DNA from: Microtetraspora malaysiensis
GTDB taxonomy: Bacteria > Actinomycetota > Actinomycetes > Streptosporangiales > Streptosporangiaceae
DNA: 64,000 nt
NCBI RefSeq assembly: GCF_001528665.1
Contig: NZ_BBYJ01000005.1
Span: forward strand, 62,001-126,000
Direction: 5' to 3'
Position numbers and translations under genes: made by a program. This document shows positions 25,526 to 34,146 of this stretch, piece by piece. The notes beneath the pieces are model-generated. The model saw only the letters and a program-made list of their open reading frames with translations, was not told where the DNA came from and searched no databases. Every line of letters begins with the position of its first letter. Position 1 is the stretch's first letter.

Positions 25526-26802
25526 GATCGCTCCTCCTCGCCGAGATCCGTCCATGGTTTGACCGCCGACCAGACGGTCACGGGCATCATGGCCCGCCAG
25601 CCGGTGAAGCCGCCGACCGGCGCCGCGCGGGTGACCGCGAGACGCACGAGGTCGCCGCCGAGCCGGCCGTGCCAGCCGGTCAGGACCGCCTCCGACTCCA
25701 GGGTGACCGCGTTGGCCACCAGCCGCCCTCCCGGCCGCAGCGCGGCCCAGCAGGCGTCGAGCAGGCCGGGCGCGGTCGCGCCGCCGCCGACGAAGACGGC
25801 GTCGGGGACGTCCAGCCCGGCGAGCGCGCCCGGTGCCGCGCCCACGACGACGTTCAGGTCGGGCACGCCCAGCGCCGCGGCGTTGCGCGCCGCGCGTTCC
25901 GCCCGCTCGGGGCGGCTCTCCACCGCGATCGCCCGGCAGGCCGGATGGCTGCGCATCCATTCGATCGCGATGCTGCCCGCCCCGGCGCCCACGTCCCACA
26001 GCAGCTCTCCGGGCACGGGCGCGAGCCGGGACAGGGTCACGGCGCGCACCTCCCGCTTGGTGAGCTGCCCGTCGTGCTCGTACGCGTCGTCCGGCAGGCC
26101 GGGCACGCGGGGGAGCGGCGTCACTCCCGGGTCGGCCCGGCACTCCACCGCGACGACCCGGAGAGAGGACGCGTCGGGGGTGTCCGCCGCCCACCGCCGC
26201 GCCGTACCGGAGGAGCGGCTCTCGCCGGGGCCGCCGAGGTCGGACAGCACCGTCAGCGTGCTCGCGCCGTACCGGCGCGCGGTGAGCAGGGCGGCGATCC
26301 GGGCGGGCGCGTCCCTCCCCGAGCAGAGCACCAGCACCCGGCGTCCGGGCAGGACTGCCGGGTGCAGCAGCGCGTCGGGGCGGCCGACCAGGCTCACCAC
26401 CTCGGTCTCCTGCACGGTCCAGCCCATCCGGGCGCAGGCGAGTGACAACGACGACAGGTGCGGCAGCACCCGCACCCGGCCGGCGCCGAGCAGGCGGACC
26501 AGCGTCGAGCCGATGCCGAAGAACAGGGGGTCCCCGCTGGCCAGCACGCACACCGCCCGCCCCCGGTGCGCCGAGAGAAGCCCGGGCAGCGCGGGAAGCA
26601 GGGGAGAGGGCCAGGTCACCCGCTCGGCGCCGCCGTCCGGGACCAGGTCGAGCTGCCGGGCGCTGCCCATGAGGACCTCGGCCGCCCGTACGGCCGCGCG
26701 CGCGGCGGGGCCGAGACCGCTCCAGCCGTCCGTCCCGACGCCGACGACGGTGACGCCCGGCTCGGACATCGTGTCGTGCATGGCCTCGTGCGGCTCAGAC
26801 AT
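25522..26802 (-). CDS. cobL: Precorrin-6Y C5,15-methyltransferase (decarboxylating), CbiE-CbiT fusion
   Basis: The 426-residue protein has an N-terminal tetrapyrrole methylase domain (CbiE-like: VVGVGTDGWSGLG, LASGDPLFFGIGS) and a C-terminal Rossmann methyltransferase/decarboxylase (CbiT-like: QLTKREVRAVTLSRL, LLWDVGAGAGSIAIEW). It methylates C5 and C15 and decarboxylates the C12 side chain. The ATG at 26802 overlaps the preceding gene by 8 bases; later in-frame ATGs at 26781 and 26769 are also possible, and the one at 26781 has cgagg upstream. Confidence 0.94.
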   Translation of the reverse strand: MSEPHEAMHDTMSEPGVTVVGVGTDGWSGLGPAARAAVRAAEVLMGSARQLDLVPDGGAERVTWPSPLLPALPGLLSAHRGRAVCVLASGDPLFFGIGSTLVRLLGAGRVRVLPHLSSLSLACARMGWTVQETEVVSLVGRPDALLHPAVLPGRRVLVLCSGRDAPARIAALLTARRYGASTLTVLSDLGGPGESRSSGTARRWAADTPDASSLRVVAVECRADPGVTPLPRVPGLPDDAYEHDGQLTKREVRAVTLSRLAPVPGELLWDVGAGAGSIAIEWMRSHPACRAIAVESRPERAERAARNAAALGVPDLNVVVGAAPGALAGLDVPDAVFVGGGATAPGLLDACWAALRPGGRLVANAVTLESEAVLTGWHGRLGGDLVRLAVTRAAPVGGFTGWRAMMPVTVWSAVKPWTDLGEEERS

Positions 26803-27211
26803 TGCCGAGCGCCCGGACGACGCGGATCTCGATCACCACGCGTCGCGGGTTCTCCCGCGGGGGCTTGTAGCGCAGCGCGTACCGGCGCTCGGCGTCGGCG
26901 ACCTCTTCGGGGGAGTCGCGGATCACGGCGCGGCCCTCAAGGGTGGACCAGCGGCGCCCGTCCACCTGGCACACGGCCACGGCCACGCCGGACGGCCCGG
27001 CGGCGGCCACCAGCCGGGCCTTGTGCGACTCGCGTGAGGTGATGACCCGGGCCACCGCCGTCTCGGCGTCCAGGGTCACCCCGACCGGCACCACGTGCGG
27101 CGTCCCGTCCGGGCGCACCGTGGTGAGCGTGCACAGATGCCGCTCGCGCCAGAAGGCGTGGAACCCCTCGCCGAGCCCGGTCAGGTCGGGCAGTGCGGCT
27201 CCCGCCGGCAT
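26795..27211 (-). CDS. F420-binding/PPOX-type flavin-fold oxidoreductase or stress protein
   Basis: The 138-residue protein has the split-barrel fold of pyridoxamine-phosphate-oxidase-like proteins. The segment HLCTLTTVRPDGTPHVVPVGV is typical of the actinobacterial F420-dependent subgroup. These enzymes reduce small substrates with F420H2, and a few bind heme or FMN instead. The ATG at 27211 was chosen because gagg lies 8 bases upstream; TTG 27229 and GTG 27220 are alternatives. Its last 8 bases overlap cobL, so it heads the cobL-cobM transcript. Its substrate is unknown. Confidence 0.82.
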   Translation of the reverse strand: MPAGAALPDLTGLGEGFHAFWRERHLCTLTTVRPDGTPHVVPVGVTLDAETAVARVITSRESHKARLVAAAGPSGVAVAVCQVDGRRWSTLEGRAVIRDSPEEVADAERRYALRYKPPRENPRRVVIEIRVVRALGNV

Positions 27212-27430
27212 CGCGTTCACCTCGAACAATCGTCAATTCGGCGGAAACGTCCGTTCGCGGGTGGAACGTCCCCTTGGGCGGGGTGCCAGTTTACGCGGCG
27301 CCCGGTCGGCCGATCATCGGGCCGTGAGGAGCCGCTCCACGACGGCGGCCGGCTCCGGGGGGCCGACGGGCGGCTGCGCCGAGCCGGTCCGAGCGGCGCC
27401 GACGCCGTCCGGACCGGGCATCGATCCTGG
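27212..27430. other. Intergenic region between PPOX-type gene and sigma factor gene
   Basis: Contains the upstream region of the minus-strand PPOX gene. A 35-codon frame (27421-27314, minus, starting MPGPDGVG and ending AAVVERLLTAR) is present after the sigma factor stop but has no clear ribosome binding site and no recognised similarity. No riboswitch or repeat was seen. Confidence 0.3.
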
Positions 27431-28486
27431 TCAGGCCAGCGAGGCGGGCAGCCCGAATGACGGGAAGTGGCCGGGGCCGATGAACGTGGTGATCTCGGCG
27501 ATTCGCTCGCCGCGCAGCGTCAGCACGTTGATCGACCAGTTGAGGTAGGCGCCGAGGTCGTCGTTCCAGAGGTAGAAGCCCACGGCGGGCTGGCCGTTCG
27601 CGCTGGTCGGAAGGTGCCGCCAGGAGCCGCATCCGGTCAGCGGGACCCGCAGGGCGAAGTCGATGACGGCCTCGATGCCGTGGTACCAGTGCGCCATCGG
27701 CGGCATCGACCAGGTGACGTCCTGGGTGAGCAGAGCGGCCAGGGTGTCGGCGTCACCGCGTTCCAGCGCGGTGGAGAACCCGGCGACGATCTCTCGCAGG
27801 CGCGCGTCGTCGATCTTTCGCAGCGTCCGCTGCTGGGTGGGGGAGGGAACCTTCTCCTCGACGACCTTGCGGGCTCGCGCCAGGGCCGAGTTCACCGACG
27901 TGGTCGACGTGTTCATCGTGGTGGCGATCTCGGCGGCGGAGAAGCCGAGGACCTCGAAGAGCAGCAGCGCCGCCCGCTGGTTGCCCGGCAGGTGTTGTAG
28001 GGCGGCGACGAAGGCGAGTTCGACGGCTTCGCGCTGCTCATAGCGTGCGTCCGGGCCGGCCGGTCCGTCCCCGAGACCGGCATCGGGGTACGGGCCCAGC
28101 CAGGCGACGTCGGCCAGTGGGTTGCCGCCGACCACCGCGTGGTCGCTGGACGGGCCGAGGTCGACGGGCAGGGCCCGTCTGCCGCGGGTTTCGACGATGT
28201 CCAGGCAGGTACGGGTGGCCACGGTGTACAGCCACGAGCGCAGTGAGCTGCGGCCTTCGAAGCGCGCGAGACCTCGCCATGCCCGCAGCAGGGCGTCCTG
28301 CAGGGCGTCGTCCGCGTCGTGGGTGGAGCCGAGCATGCGGTAGCAGTGGGCGTGCAGCTCCCGGCGCAGTGGCTCTATGAGACGGGTGAACGCGGCGTCG
28401 TCCCCGTCGCGTGCCAGGGCCAGGTCCGGATCCTCGGCGCCCTCCACTGCCGTATCCGCGGAGGTGGCGGAAAAAACTTCGCTCAC
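27431..28486 (-). CDS. ECF sigma factor with C-terminal SnoaL-like domain (SigG-like)
   Basis: The 351-residue protein has sigma region 2 (about 30-100; HCYRMLGSTHDADDALQDALLRAWRGL), region 4 (about 170-225; LPGNQRAALLLFEVLGFSAAEIA) and a SnoaL/NTF2-like domain at about 230-345. In such ECF groups no separate anti-sigma factor is encoded and the fused domain is thought to control activity. None lies next to it here. The start is a GTG (SEVFSAT). It is divergent from the DinB-like gene 129 bases away, a likely target. Confidence 0.88.
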   Translation of the reverse strand: MSEVFSATSADTAVEGAEDPDLALARDGDDAAFTRLIEPLRRELHAHCYRMLGSTHDADDALQDALLRAWRGLARFEGRSSLRSWLYTVATRTCLDIVETRGRRALPVDLGPSSDHAVVGGNPLADVAWLGPYPDAGLGDGPAGPDARYEQREAVELAFVAALQHLPGNQRAALLLFEVLGFSAAEIATTMNTSTTSVNSALARARKVVEEKVPSPTQQRTLRKIDDARLREIVAGFSTALERGDADTLAALLTQDVTWSMPPMAHWYHGIEAVIDFALRVPLTGCGSWRHLPTSANGQPAVGFYLWNDDLGAYLNWSINVLTLRGERIAEITTFIGPGHFPSFGLPASLA

Positions 28487-28615
28487 GGGCGACGATTCTG
28501 CCGCACGGCGGGAGTCTCCTCTTCGACTGACATTCGAGGGCCGCGAGGCACCGACGACCTGCCCTCTCCGTCTCTCTCGCAGGCGAGGGCATCACTTCAC
28601 AGGAGGCATTCCACT

Positions 28616-29206
28616 ATGACCGAAGCAGATCTGAAAGCCGATCTTCACCGATACCTGCAGGAAGCGCGCGAGGCGCTGCTGTGGAAACTCGACGGGCTCT
28701 CGGAGTACGACATCCGCCGGCCGCTGACGCCGACCGGCACCAACCTGCTGGGGCTGGTCAAACATCTGACCACCGTCGAGCTGCTGTACCTGGGCTATGT
28801 GTTCGACCGGCATTTCGACGAGCCGGTGTCCTGGCTCGGCCACCACGCCGAAGCCAACGTGGACATGTGGGCCACCGCCGACCAGTCCCGCGAGTACATC
28901 GTCGGCCTTTACCGGCGTGCGTGGAAACACTCGGACGCCACGATCCAGGCACTGGGGCTGGACACCGTCGGCCATGTGGAGTGGTGGGCTCCGGAGTACG
29001 GCAAGGCGACACTGCACCGTGTCCTGGTCCACATCATCGCGGAGACCCACCGGCACATCGGGCACGCCGACATCGTCCGGGAGCTGATCGACGGCGTCGT
29101 CGGAACACGGGAGGGCGACGGCGGAATCGCTTCCGGAGACCAGGCGCGGTGGGAGGACTACCGGAACCGGCTGGAGCGGGTGGCGCAGGAGGTCGGCCGC
29201 AGCTGA
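28616..29206 (+). CDS. DinB-like/DUF664 four-helix protein
   Basis: The 196-residue protein matches the DUF664/DinB superfamily, which includes mycothiol- and bacillithiol-dependent enzymes. These use a metal bound by three histidines. Visible candidates are the VKHLTTVE histidine (near residue 50) and the AETHRHIGHAD cluster (near residue 145). The ATG follows aggagg. It lies divergent to the sigma factor gene, so it is plausibly in its regulon. The substrate is unknown; mycothiol-dependent detoxification is a reasonable guess in an actinomycete. Confidence 0.85.
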   Translation: MTEADLKADLHRYLQEAREALLWKLDGLSEYDIRRPLTPTGTNLLGLVKHLTTVELLYLGYVFDRHFDEPVSWLGHHAEANVDMWATADQSREYIVGLYRRAWKHSDATIQALGLDTVGHVEWWAPEYGKATLHRVLVHIIAETHRHIGHADIVRELIDGVVGTREGDGGIASGDQARWEDYRNRLERVAQEVGRS

Positions 29207-29235
29207 ACCCGCCCTGCTGAACCCGGCCCGCTGAA

Positions 29236-29390
29236 GCCGCCGCCGCCCGGGGGCTCCCAGAACGTACGGCCGGCCACCGGGTCGTGCCGGCGCGGCAGCA
29301 GCACGCACCCCCCGCCGTCCACGCACACCACCCGGGCGGCGGAGCGGTTGTCAGCCGCGGGTGCGGAGTCCGGAAGGGGACGGAGGTCAT
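29236..29390 (-). pseudogene. Truncated, frameshifted Nudix hydrolase remnant
   Basis: Reading the minus strand from 29390, a start-like ATG opens a frame ([13 protein letters not shown]) that is out of phase with a downstream Nudix-like segment. In the second frame the sequence reads [16 protein letters not shown] and then [11 protein letters not shown], the first strands of a Nudix domain up to the beginning of the Nudix box. The rest of the box and the C-terminal half are missing, and the reading then runs into low-complexity sequence around the repeated gggttcagc. It therefore appears to be a decayed gene following the WYL regulator. Confidence 0.55.
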
Positions 29391-29399
29391 GAAGCCCCC

Positions 29400-30350
29400 T
29401 TATCCCGGGCGCGCGGCGGCCCGGTAGCGGGCGGCGAGCCGGGCCAGATGCTCGGTGAGGAGTGGCGGCTCGACGACGTCGAAGTCCTCGTCGAGGAAGC
29501 CCAGGATCACCGCGATGGTCTGCAGCGAGTCACCGCAGACGGTCAGCGCGCAGCTCCGGTCGTCGATCGGCTCCACCACCCCGGTGATCCTCCCGGCGAC
29601 GGCCTCGGCGGGGGCGTGGACCCGGACCCGAGCCTGGCACGGCCACATGGCCGTGCCCATCCGTCTGGACAGGAAGGCGACCACGTCGCCGTCGGGGGAG
29701 TCCCGGGGCGCGAACCGCGGGCCGGTCGGGACGCGGGGCCGGACCCGGTCGGCGCGGAAGACGCGCCAGTCGTCGCGGTCCGGATCCCAGGCCACCAGGT
29801 ACCACCGGCGGCCCCAGCTCACCAGGCGGTGCGGCTCCACCGTGCGGACGCCCACCGACCCGTCGTGCGCCGTGTAGTCGAACCGCAGCCGCTCATGGTC
29901 GCGGCAGGCGGCGGTCAGCGCGGTGAGCACGTCCACGTCGACGGTCGGGCCCGTGCCGGGCATCGCCACGGTGAAGGTCTGGAACGCGGCCACACGGCGC
30001 CGCAGCCGGGACGGCAGCACCTGCTCCAGCTTGGCCAGGGCGCGGACGGAGGTCTCCTCGATCCCGGCCACGCCTCCGGCGGCGCCCGACCGGAGCCCCA
30101 CCGCCACCGCGACCGCCTCCTCGTCGTCGAGCAGCAGCGGCGGCAGGGCGGCGCCCTCGCCGAGCCGGTAGCCGCCGAAGACGCCCGGGGTGGCGTGCAC
30201 CGGATAGCCGAGGGAGCGCAGCCGTTCCACGTCGCGCCGGACCGTGCGCCGCGCGACGCCGAGCCGGTCGGCGAGATCGGCGCTGCTCCAGTCGCGCCGC
30301 GACTGGAGCAGCGACAGCAGGCGGAGCAGCCGGGCCGAGGTCTCCAACAC
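29400..30350 (-). CDS. WYL-domain transcriptional regulator (YafY type)
   Basis: The 316-residue regulator has an N-terminal DeoR-like helix-turn-helix (about 1-60; [29 protein letters not shown]) and a WYL ligand-binding domain at about 140-220 ([19 protein letters not shown]), with a C-terminal WCX-like extension. Proteins of this type sense small ligands or nucleic acids. The GTG at 30350 was selected because it starts the typical [15 protein letters not shown] sequence; longer readings run antisense through the hydrolase gene. It is divergent from the epoxide hydrolase gene, 63 bases away, which it probably controls. Confidence 0.88.
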   Translation of the reverse strand: MLETSARLLRLLSLLQSRRDWSSADLADRLGVARRTVRRDVERLRSLGYPVHATPGVFGGYRLGEGAALPPLLLDDEEAVAVAVGLRSGAAGGVAGIEETSVRALAKLEQVLPSRLRRRVAAFQTFTVAMPGTGPTVDVDVLTALTAACRDHERLRFDYTAHDGSVGVRTVEPHRLVSWGRRWYLVAWDPDRDDWRVFRADRVRPRVPTGPRFAPRDSPDGDVVAFLSRRMGTAMWPCQARVRVHAPAEAVAGRITGVVEPIDDRSCALTVCGDSLQTIAVILGFLDEDFDVVEPPLLTEHLARLAARYRAAARPG

Positions 30351-30413
30351 GCCGGCCAGTCTCGCACTGATCGCGGCCGGAACCTGGCCGCGTTCGTCCC
30401 TACGGTCACCGCC

Positions 30414-31568
30414 ATGAACGACATAACCGACATGACTGACGCGACCGACATCCGGCCGTTCCGTAGTGACATCCCCCAGTCCGATCTGGACGACCTGCGC
30501 GCCCGGATCGCCGCCACCCGCTGGCCGGACGAGATCCCCGGCACCGCCTGGTCGTACGGCGTGGCGCTCGGCCGGGTGAAGGAGCTGGCCGAGCACTGGC
30601 GGACGGCCTACGACTGGCGCGCGCACGAGGCCAGGCTGAACGGCTTCCCGCAGTTCACCACCACGATCGACGGCCAGAATGTGCACTTCCTGCACGTCCG
30701 ATCGCCGGAGCCGGACGCGCTGCCGCTGATCCTCACCCACGGCTGGCCCGGGTCGGTCGCCGAGTTCCTGGACCTGATCGGGCCGCTGGCCGATCCGCGC
30801 GGGCACGGCGGCGACCCCGCCGACGCGTTCCACGTGGTGGTCCCGTCGATCCCCGGGTACGGGTTCTCCGGCCCGACCACGGCGGCCGGCTGGGACGTCC
30901 CCCGCGTCGCCCGCGCCTGGGCGGAGCTGATGCGCCGCCTCGGCTACGCGCGTTACGGCGCCCAGGGCGGCGACTGGGGTGCGCGGATCTCGCCGGAGCT
31001 GGCCAGGACCGCGCCCGACCACGTCGCGGGCCTGCATGTGAACGCGTTCTTCGCGCTCCCGTCGGGCGACCCGGGCGAGACGGACGGGTTGACCGACGCC
31101 GAGCGCGCCCGGCTGGCCGGGATCACCCGCTGGAACGGCGAGCGGTCCGGCTACGCCGCGATCCAGAGCACCCGGCCGCAGACCCTCGCCTACGCCCTGC
31201 TCGACTCGCCGGTCGGGCAGCTCGCCTGGTACCTCGAATGGTTCGACGGGTACGGGCAGGGCGTCGGCGGTGTGGACCGGGACGCGATCCTCACCAACGT
31301 CACGCTGTACTGGCTGACCCGCACCGCCGGTTCGGCGGCGCGCCTGTACAAGGAGGCCGCCGCCTCCTGGGGACGGCGGTTCGAGCGCTGCCCCGTTCCG
31401 ACCGGCATGGCGGTCTTCCCCGGAGACTCCACCGTGCGGGCCTTCGCCGAACGCGAGCACGCCGTGGTGCACTGGTCGGAGTTCGACCGCGGCGGCCACT
31501 TCGCCGCGCTCCAGGCGCCGGACCTGCTCGTGGCCGACGTTCGCGCCTTCTTCCGCCGGGTCCGCTGA
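30414..31568 (+). CDS. Epoxide hydrolase (EHN-type)
   Basis: The 384-residue enzyme has the epoxide hydrolase N-terminal domain (about 12-100; [21 protein letters not shown]) followed by an alpha/beta hydrolase core. The oxyanion motif HGWPGS is at about 109, the nucleophile Asp187 in [10 protein letters not shown], and the general base His362 in GGHFAALQ. It opens epoxides by water attack, a detoxification or catabolic role in the cytoplasm. The ATG at 30414 is followed by other possible starts in the same frame within 20 codons. A WYL regulator gene is divergent. Confidence 0.92.
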   Translation: MNDITDMTDATDIRPFRSDIPQSDLDDLRARIAATRWPDEIPGTAWSYGVALGRVKELAEHWRTAYDWRAHEARLNGFPQFTTTIDGQNVHFLHVRSPEPDALPLILTHGWPGSVAEFLDLIGPLADPRGHGGDPADAFHVVVPSIPGYGFSGPTTAAGWDVPRVARAWAELMRRLGYARYGAQGGDWGARISPELARTAPDHVAGLHVNAFFALPSGDPGETDGLTDAERARLAGITRWNGERSGYAAIQSTRPQTLAYALLDSPVGQLAWYLEWFDGYGQGVGGVDRDAILTNVTLYWLTRTAGSAARLYKEAAASWGRRFERCPVPTGMAVFPGDSTVRAFAEREHAVVHWSEFDRGGHFAALQAPDLLVADVRAFFRRVR

Positions 31569-31791
31569 CGGCAGGGTCGGCTGACGGCAGGGGCCGGGAC
31601 GCGCGGAATTCGGGCGCCGGGGGCGGAACCTGGGCCGCCCGGCGCGCGTTAGGCGGACGAGCGAGCGCGGACGAACCCCGTGAATCCCGGCCCCGACGCC
31701 GTGGCATGCCGAGCAGCGGCGACGGGCGATCCGCGCGGAACGACGCGACCATGCCTGCGGACATGGCCGCGGACTTGGTGGAGGTCATCCC
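31569..31791. other. Intergenic region upstream of the TerC gene
   Basis: This 223-base stretch contains the probable terC promoter and 5' leader. A short inverted element, ccatg-cctgcgga-catgg, lies about 40 bases before the start codon and could be an attenuating hairpin. TerC genes are sometimes controlled by manganese riboswitches, but I see no convincing core of that class. A small overlapping frame (31706-31804) has no ribosome binding site. Confidence 0.3.
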
Positions 31792-32817
31792 TTGCTGGAG
31801 ATAACCCCGGTCGGCTGGGCGCTGACCATCGGCGTGATAGTGCTGCTGTTCGCGCTCGATCTGATCCTCGGGATCGTCCGGCCGCACACGGTGGGCTTCC
31901 GCGAGGCGGTCGGCTGGTCGGTCTTCTACATCGCGGTCGCGGTGGCCTTCGGCCTGGTCTTCGCCGCCTACGCGGGCTGGGAGTACGGCGCCGAATACTT
32001 CGCCGGGTACGTCGTCGAGAAGAGCCTCTCGGTTGATAACCTCTTCGTCTTCGTGATCATCATGAGCACGTTCGCGGTGCCCGCCGAGCACCAGCGCAAG
32101 GCGCTGACCCTCGGCATCATGATCGCGCTGGTGATGCGGGTCGCCTTCATCGTGCTCGGCGCGGCCCTGCTGTCGCTGTTCTCGTTCATGTTCCTCGTGT
32201 TCGGGGCGCTGCTGATCTGGACCGCCGTCCAGCTCTACCGGCACCGCCAGGAGGATCCGAGCGTCGAGGACAACGCGCTGGTCCGGCTGACCCGCCGCGT
32301 GCTGCCGGTCACCTCCGACTACGTCGGCGGCCGGATGATCGCGCGGGTCGGCGGCCGGCGCGTGGTCACCCCGCTGTTCGTGGTGCTCATCGCGATCGGC
32401 AGCACCGACCTGCTCTTCGCGCTCGACTCGATCCCGGCGGTGTTCGGCGTGACCGAGGAGCCGTACATCGTCCTGGTGGCCAACGTGTTCGCCCTGCTCG
32501 GGCTGCGGGCGCTGTTCTTCCTCGTCAAGGGGCTGCTCGACCGGCTGGTCTACCTGTCCACCGGGCTGGCGCTGATCCTCGCGTTCATCGGCGTGAAGCT
32601 GGTGCTGCATTGGGCGCACGGCCTCAGCGACAGTGTGCCGCAGATCTCGACCATGCTCTCGCTGGGCGTCATCGTCGTCGTGCTGGCCGTCACCACCGTG
32701 GCCAGCCTGCTCAGGTCGCGCCGCGACCCCGCCGCCCGCGCCCACGCCGGCACGCTGCGCGCCCCCGAACGGGAGCCCGAGCCGGAGCCGGAGCCGGCGC
32801 GCGGCGACGAGAAGTGA
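31792..32817 (+). CDS. TerC-family membrane protein
   Basis: The 341-residue integral membrane protein has about nine hydrophobic helices. TerC family hallmarks are present: VVEKSLSVDNLFVFV (acidic residues in a membrane helix) and GSTDLLFALDSIPAVFG. Members export manganese or support metallation of exported proteins, and were first linked to tellurium resistance. It begins at a TTG with ggagg 8 bases upstream. A C-terminal tail of repeated acidic/proline residues (EPEPEPEP) is cytoplasmic. It stands alone on its strand. Confidence 0.9.
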   Translation: MLEITPVGWALTIGVIVLLFALDLILGIVRPHTVGFREAVGWSVFYIAVAVAFGLVFAAYAGWEYGAEYFAGYVVEKSLSVDNLFVFVIIMSTFAVPAEHQRKALTLGIMIALVMRVAFIVLGAALLSLFSFMFLVFGALLIWTAVQLYRHRQEDPSVEDNALVRLTRRVLPVTSDYVGGRMIARVGGRRVVTPLFVVLIAIGSTDLLFALDSIPAVFGVTEEPYIVLVANVFALLGLRALFFLVKGLLDRLVYLSTGLALILAFIGVKLVLHWAHGLSDSVPQISTMLSLGVIVVVLAVTTVASLLRSRRDPAARAHAGTLRAPEREPEPEPEPARGDEK

Positions 32818-32845
32818 GCGCGGGGGCGGGGTACGGCGCGGCGGG

Positions 32846-34003
32846 TCAGCCGCGCAGCGCGGCCAGGTTGGCGTAGCTCAGTTCGGCGTACCGCAGGGAG
32901 CGGCCCGGGTCCGCCGCGTCCCCGGGGGCGTTGTCCTGCTCGTACATCGGGTTGTGGTAGCCCTTGGCCCCCATGTTCGCGAAGAAGCCGGCGTAGTCGA
33001 TGTCACCCGTGCCGAACGGCACCATGTCGTAGCCGTTGGCGCCCGCCGGGTTGTGCTTGCCGTCCTTGGCGTGGAACAGCGGGAAGCGCTTCGTCTGGGC
33101 GCGTACGACCGCGAGGGGGTCGAAGACGGCGGTCTGCGCCGATCCGTCGGGCGCGGTGTAGGTCCGGAACTTGAACTGGGCCACGTGCGCCCAGAAGATG
33201 TCCATCTCCAGGTAGACGTGCGCCGGATCCGTGATCGTGAGGAAGTACTCCAGCTTGCGGACGCCCGACGAGCGGGTGGGCCGCCCGGCCGCGTCCGGCG
33301 GGCCGCTGTCGAGGAGGAATCCGTACGCCACGTCGTGGTTGTGGGTGTACAGCTTGATCCCGGCCGCGGACGCCAGCGAGCCCAGGTGGTTCCACTTCTC
33401 GGCGGCCACGTCCCAGTCGGCCCGGTAGGCGCTGCCGGTGGGGTCGCCGCCGGTGCCCATGTGGCCGAGGCCGAGGATGTTCGCGATCTCCAGGTGCAGC
33501 TTGAATCGGTCGAGGTCGGCCGTGGTGAGCGGCCACGAGCCGGGGATGAAGCCGTGGTTGCCCTCCGCTTGCAGGCCGTTGTCGTCCAGCCAGCGGCGCA
33601 GCAGCCGGGCGCCCTCGACGTTCTCCAGATCGGCGCCGCCCTCGGCGTTCGGGTGCTGGCCGTAGCCGGCGAACTCGACCTGCTTGTAGCCGATGCGGGC
33701 CAGCTCCTCGAACACCCGGCGGAAGCCGGACGCGAGCGGGGTGGAGCCGGGGTCGCGGCCGATCGCGTCGCGGACGGTGTAGAGGATGATGCCGCGCTTG
33801 CCCGGAGGCACGAGCACGCCGTTGCCACCCCTCTGGGCGGCCGTGCTCGTGGCGGCGCTCGCGGTCGCGGCGAGCGGGCCGGTCGCGGCCAGGGCCGTCG
33901 CCGCGGTGACGCCCGTCGTGGCGGCCAGGAAGCGGCGCCGGCTCAGCCCGAGCGCGCGCCGCAGGGCGGACGAGGTCTCGGTGGGATCTTCGTGTGCGGT
34001 CAT
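32846..34003 (-). CDS. Tat-exported sugar phosphate isomerase/epimerase-like TIM-barrel protein
   Basis: The 385-residue protein begins with a twin-arginine signal (SRRRFLAATTG, about residues 20-50) and an alanine-rich hydrophobic stretch. The rest is an AP-endonuclease-2-type TIM barrel (xylose isomerase-like), with metal-ligand candidates in VYLEMDIFWAH and FHAKDGKH. Secreted members are found next to ThuA/DUF1080-type proteins that act on sugars; a keto-sugar epimerase or isomerase role is plausible. The ATG at 34003 gives the full Tat signal. It lies downstream of a ROK regulator gene on the same strand. Confidence 0.85.
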   Translation of the reverse strand: MTAHEDPTETSSALRRALGLSRRRFLAATTGVTAATALAATGPLAATASAATSTAAQRGGNGVLVPPGKRGIILYTVRDAIGRDPGSTPLASGFRRVFEELARIGYKQVEFAGYGQHPNAEGGADLENVEGARLLRRWLDDNGLQAEGNHGFIPGSWPLTTADLDRFKLHLEIANILGLGHMGTGGDPTGSAYRADWDVAAEKWNHLGSLASAAGIKLYTHNHDVAYGFLLDSGPPDAAGRPTRSSGVRKLEYFLTITDPAHVYLEMDIFWAHVAQFKFRTYTAPDGSAQTAVFDPLAVVRAQTKRFPLFHAKDGKHNPAGANGYDMVPFGTGDIDYAGFFANMGAKGYHNPMYEQDNAPGDAADPGRSLRYAELSYANLAALRG

Positions 34004-34146
34004 CGCAGCCGTCCTCTCGGTGCGGACGCGTGCGCCGAACACGTCGGGGGCGCGCTGGGGTGCGCAGGCGCCCGGCGATCCCGGCGGCGTGCCACCGTCG
34101 CGGAGGATCAGGGCGCCCTCATTGTTACGGCACCGTCGGCGGCGGG

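Noticed and set aside
23699-27037. 1112-codon plus-strand frame across cbiD, cobM and cobL
   Set aside because: It is out of frame with cbiD and antisense to the others; composition is random Arg/Gly-rich.
27314-27421. 35-codon minus-strand frame after the sigma factor gene
   Set aside because: No ribosome binding site, no recognised similarity; noted only in the intergenic entry.
31569-31791. Possible manganese (yybP-ykoY) riboswitch before terC
   Set aside because: I could not identify the conserved internal-loop sequences of that class; only a small stem is visible.
31706-31804. 32-codon plus-strand frame overlapping the terC start
   Set aside because: No ribosome binding site and no similarity; terC's own TTG start has a good site.
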